DNA from: Haloimpatiens massiliensis
GTDB taxonomy: Bacteria; Bacillota; Clostridia; Clostridiales; Clostridiaceae
Direction of reading: 5' to 3'
NCBI RefSeq assembly: GCF_900184255.1
Contig: NZ_LT854640.1
Location: 1,983,103 to 2,047,102, forward strand
DNA: 64,000 nucleotides
This document shows positions 61,366 to 64,000 of this stretch, in pieces. The notes below the pieces were generated by a model. That model was not told the origin of the DNA, made no database searches, and saw nothing but the letters and a program-made list of their open reading frames with translations. Positions within the stretch are counted from its first letter, which is position 1, and each line of letters opens with the position of its first letter. Position numbers and translations under genes: made by a program.

Positions 61366-62733
61366 TTAATCCAAAACTGTTTCTGTGTCATATATATTTT
61401 TAACTTTATACAAATAAAAGCTTAAAAAGAATCTTATTACTAAATCAATTCCCATAGCTATCCACACCATAACTATATTAGTCTTTAATACATAAGCTAA
61501 AAATAGTGAAGCTGGTATCCTTATACACCAAAGTCCTATGCCCGATACAATCATAGGAACTTTTGTATATCCCGCTCCCCTTAAGGCACCATTTAAAACT
61601 CCTGAAGCATTTTGTGCTATTTGCACTACACCCATTATTATTAAATACTTAACTCCTAAAACTATTATATTTTCCTTATCTGTAAGCATTCTTAAAACTC
61701 CATGAGGGAAAAATACTAAAATAATAGTAGTTACTGCAGTTATCATCATAGAACCCTTCATTATCTCTTTTAAATATTTTTTTCCTTTTTCTCCATCCCT
61801 AGCTCCTACACACTGTCCTATAAAAGTAGTAGCTGCTATACCAAACCCCGCAGCTGGCATAAACGATATGGATTCTGCTTGAAGTCCCAATTGATATGCG
61901 GCAAATACAGTATTTCCATACTTAAGCATTATCCTAGTGAGAATTATAGCTGATAATTGCCAAAATAATGATTCCATGGAAGAAGGAATTCCCACTCTAT
62001 AAATACTTTTAACTTCCTGTAAATTAAGTTGAAAAAAATTCTTATTTAAAAGTGGATTTAACACTCCATTTTTTCTAAAAAACACATAAAAAGCTATGCA
62101 AGATCCTACAAATTGTGCCAGGACTGTAGCTACTGCTGCCCCTCTAAGTCCAAGCTTGGGAAATCCTAACTTTCCAAATATAAAAAGAAACCCAAATCCA
62201 ATATTAACTATATTCATAACTAAAGCCATATAAAATGGTGTTTTTGCATCTCCCATACTTTGAAGCACTGAAATAGCTATGAGCATTATGGCTAAAAAAG
62301 GTAGTCCAAAAGATACTATCCTCAAATACTGTGCGGCATTACTTAAAAGTACAGCATCAGGCTTAAATATAGATAAAATTTTAGGTGCATTCCAAAATAT
62401 AATCTGTTGTATTACTATAACTAATATTAAAGATGAAAGTATGGTTTGTTGTATTACATTTCTCAATTTATCCATCTTTTTTGCTCCATAGGCTTGAGCT
62501 ACAAAAACTCCAGCTCCTATGGTTATGCCTTTAAAAATCGCCCAGACTATGTTAGCAATTCTAGACCCTATACCTATGGAACCTATGGCAATCTCCCCTA
62601 GCCTACCTACCATGGCCATAGAGAAAAGTCCAACAGACATCTCTAGTATACTTTCTAAAGTAATAGGTAGTATTAGATAAAAAATCTTTTTTCTTATTTC
62701 TTTTAATTCTTCCTTTTCCCTACATATCTCCAC
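61366..62733 (-). CDS. MATE family efflux transporter
   Basis: A 455-residue protein starting with GTG at 62733 (MEICREKEELKEIRKK), eight bases after GGGGAG. Twelve membrane segments in two halves; MATE features SVGLFSMAMVGRLGEIAIGSIGI (seen as MAMVGRLGEIAIGS), LQSMGDAKTPFYM, and LNGALRGAGYTKVPM in the second half. Within the three MATE proteins of this window it is closest in layout to the gene at 22147. Substrate unknown, no regulator adjacent. Confidence 0.92.
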   Translation of the reverse strand: MEICREKEELKEIRKKIFYLILPITLESILEMSVGLFSMAMVGRLGEIAIGSIGIGSRIANIVWAIFKGITIGAGVFVAQAYGAKKMDKLRNVIQQTILSSLILVIVIQQIIFWNAPKILSIFKPDAVLLSNAAQYLRIVSFGLPFLAIMLIAISVLQSMGDAKTPFYMALVMNIVNIGFGFLFIFGKLGFPKLGLRGAAVATVLAQFVGSCIAFYVFFRKNGVLNPLLNKNFFQLNLQEVKSIYRVGIPSSMESLFWQLSAIILTRIMLKYGNTVFAAYQLGLQAESISFMPAAGFGIAATTFIGQCVGARDGEKGKKYLKEIMKGSMMITAVTTIILVFFPHGVLRMLTDKENIIVLGVKYLIIMGVVQIAQNASGVLNGALRGAGYTKVPMIVSGIGLWCIRIPASLFLAYVLKTNIVMVWIAMGIDLVIRFFLSFYLYKVKNIYDTETVLD

Positions 62734-62930
62734 TTTTGAACTCCCCTTCCATGAATAAAACTAAACTTCAAAATAAATATACATATCCAAAATACTCTTT
62801 TCTCAAATTTAAAAATTCTAAGTTAAATTCCTTTCCATATTACTTACCCAGCTTTGGCACATAATTCTTAAATTGTATATTAGTTAAATAAAATAACTAC
62901 AGATATAATTTTATAACTGACAAGGCTATA

Positions 62931-63848
62931 TTATTCATTAACTGCATTTTCTGATTCTAAATTCTTCTGTTTTTTCTTAAAAAAATCCCATCTAGTCTCT
63001 GCTGTTATTATTGATAAGAATATAAATACACATCCTATTATTATTTTAACTGTAAGCTCTTCTCCAAGAAATATAACTCCAAATAAGCATCCAAAAAATG
63101 ACTCTAAAGAAAGTATTATTGCTGCATGAGTCGAGGATGTGTACTTTTGAGCAATATTTTGTACAAGGAAGGCTATCAATGTACTAAATACACTTAAATA
63201 CACTATAGATAACATAGCATCAGTACTTAAATAAGATAATTTAGGCTCAAATATTAAAGCAAAAATATAAGATAAAATTGCTGCCACACCAAATTGAATT
63301 ACCGTAAGTACTATTGGATCTAATTTTTCAGCATAAAAGCCTATAGCTATTATTTGAGCAGCAAAAAACACTGAACATACGAGTGTAAGAGCATCTCCTA
63401 AATTAATTTTTAAATTTCCATGCATAGTCAACATTCCTATGCCTAGAAAAGCTAAAAAAGCTGCTGCAATAGAATAATTATCTGGTTTTTTCTTAATAAC
63501 AATCCAACACAAAAAAGGAACTTCTACCACATATATTGCTGTAAGAAAAGCTTGCTTTCCAGCTGTAGTATATTGAATACCTATTGTTTGAAATGCAAAG
63601 GCTAAAAATAAAAATATACCTATTACACTTCCACCTATTAGATCTTTTTTACTAATTTTTTTAACCTTTTTCCAAAATACTAAACACATAAGTAAAAAAG
63701 ATAAACTAAATCTCATAGCCATTATATAAAAAGGAGTTATTGAGTTAAGCGCATCCTTAACAACCACAAATCCTCCACCCCATAGCATTGCTACTAAAAG
63801 AAGCGATAAATCTGCAATCAGATTCTTTCTTTTTTCTACTTTTACCAT
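62931..63848 (-). CDS. EamA (DMT superfamily) transporter
   Basis: A 305-residue transporter with ten predicted membrane helices in two EamA repeats (about 8-140 and 150-290). Start at ATG 63848 (MVKVEKRKNLIADLSLLLVA) after GGAGGGAGAG; the longer frame to 63887 is rejected. Family words: LLVAMLWGGGFVVVKDAL in TM1, FRLSFLL-like MRFSLSFLLMCL in TM2, and SLESFFGCLFGVIFLGEELT in TM9-10, where the SLE...GE motif is typical. Substrate probably an amino acid or metabolite, but not identifiable. Confidence 0.9.
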   Translation of the reverse strand: MVKVEKRKNLIADLSLLLVAMLWGGGFVVVKDALNSITPFYIMAMRFSLSFLLMCLVFWKKVKKISKKDLIGGSVIGIFLFLAFAFQTIGIQYTTAGKQAFLTAIYVVEVPFLCWIVIKKKPDNYSIAAAFLAFLGIGMLTMHGNLKINLGDALTLVCSVFFAAQIIAIGFYAEKLDPIVLTVIQFGVAAILSYIFALIFEPKLSYLSTDAMLSIVYLSVFSTLIAFLVQNIAQKYTSSTHAAIILSLESFFGCLFGVIFLGEELTVKIIIGCVFIFLSIITAETRWDFFKKKQKNLESENAVNE

Positions 63849-63891
63849 GTAAATCTCTCCCTCCATTTTAAAATTCAAATAAAACATTTTA

Positions 63892-64000
63892 GGTACATGA
63901 AAATAAATAACAAGTCAAAGATGCTGGTATATTTTGTGTCAGACAAGGAAGCAGGTTCCGCCGCTAGTAAAACTATCGGTGGGTTCTGCTGACGCAGTAT
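63892..64000. mobile_element. Family A MITE-like element, copy 8 (cut by window end)
   Basis: Begins GGTACATGAAAATAAATAAC after TTA at 63889-63891 and matches the first 109 bases of the other copies. Confidence 0.85.

Noticed and set aside
13255..64000. Regular 157-bp repeats as a CRISPR or tandem array
   Set aside because: Copies are dispersed over 50 kb, in both orientations, with no spacers or cas genes.

Overview
The window looks like chromosomal DNA of a low-GC, spore-forming, anaerobic Firmicute, most likely Clostridium of the C. botulinum group I / C. sporogenes type. This is inferred from the very AT-rich sequence, strong GGAGG ribosome binding sites, spore genes (spmA, spmB, an sspH-like gene, a YaaH/SleL-type LysM-GH18 lysin), anaerobe enzymes (reverse rubrerythrin, double-cubane dehydratase-like reductase) and the yabE-rnmV-ksgA block. 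No rRNA, tRNA, CRISPR array, prophage or toxin gene was seen. Most genes lie on the minus strand.

Layout. 1-1.1 kb: ISLre2-type transposase cut by the window edge. 1.1-8 kb: two uncharacterised proteins, then ksgA, rnmV, yabE, a possible 38-residue membrane peptide, tatD and a DUF362 ferredoxin-like protein. 8-11 kb: a divergent methionyl-tRNA synthetase-like gene with its own T-box leader, then palindromic repeats. 11-19 kb: DUF445 protein, a selenium/sulfur cluster (yedE, tusA-like, DUF3343, divergent class V aminotransferase) and the canonical metG with a methionine T-box. 19-26 kb: MATE-MarR operon with a promoter palindrome, a second MATE gene, and an XRE membrane regulator split by a 1,464-bp insertion sequence. 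26-34 kb: LUD protein, ABC-2 exporter pair, spmA/spmB, another ABC-2 permease, a decayed ABC exporter and a 1-kb palindromic composite. 34-44 kb: iron alcohol dehydrogenase, sspH, HAD phosphatase, rubrerythrin, ArsA-like ATPase, cstA, gap. 44-51 kb: envelope-type membrane proteins, a two-component system, polysaccharide deacetylase, a pair of DnaA boxes, a small basic ORF, ispF. 51-64 kb: large VWA protein, cold-shock protein, DCC reductase, LysM-GH18 lysin, DEAD-box helicase, a third MATE and an EamA transporter.

The most distinctive non-coding content is three families of long palindromic repeats. Family A is a 157-bp element (seven complete copies of identical length plus one cut by the window end) flanked by 3-bp TTA/TAA duplications, and it behaves like a MITE; one copy is nested inside a family B element. 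Family B consists of roughly 220-235 bp near-palindromes of two sequence subtypes, often joined to a second block (C). Family D is a single 325-bp palindrome with a relic elsewhere.

The most interesting gene-level signal is the MetRS-like gene at 8347-10338. Aligned with the Met T-box of the real metG in the same window, its leader carries CAA (Gln) in the specifier position and a UGGC T-box bulge suited to a tRNA with G73, while its protein has lost several methionine-pocket and KMSKS residues. It may be a MetRS-derived enzyme that senses, and perhaps acts on, tRNA-Gln.
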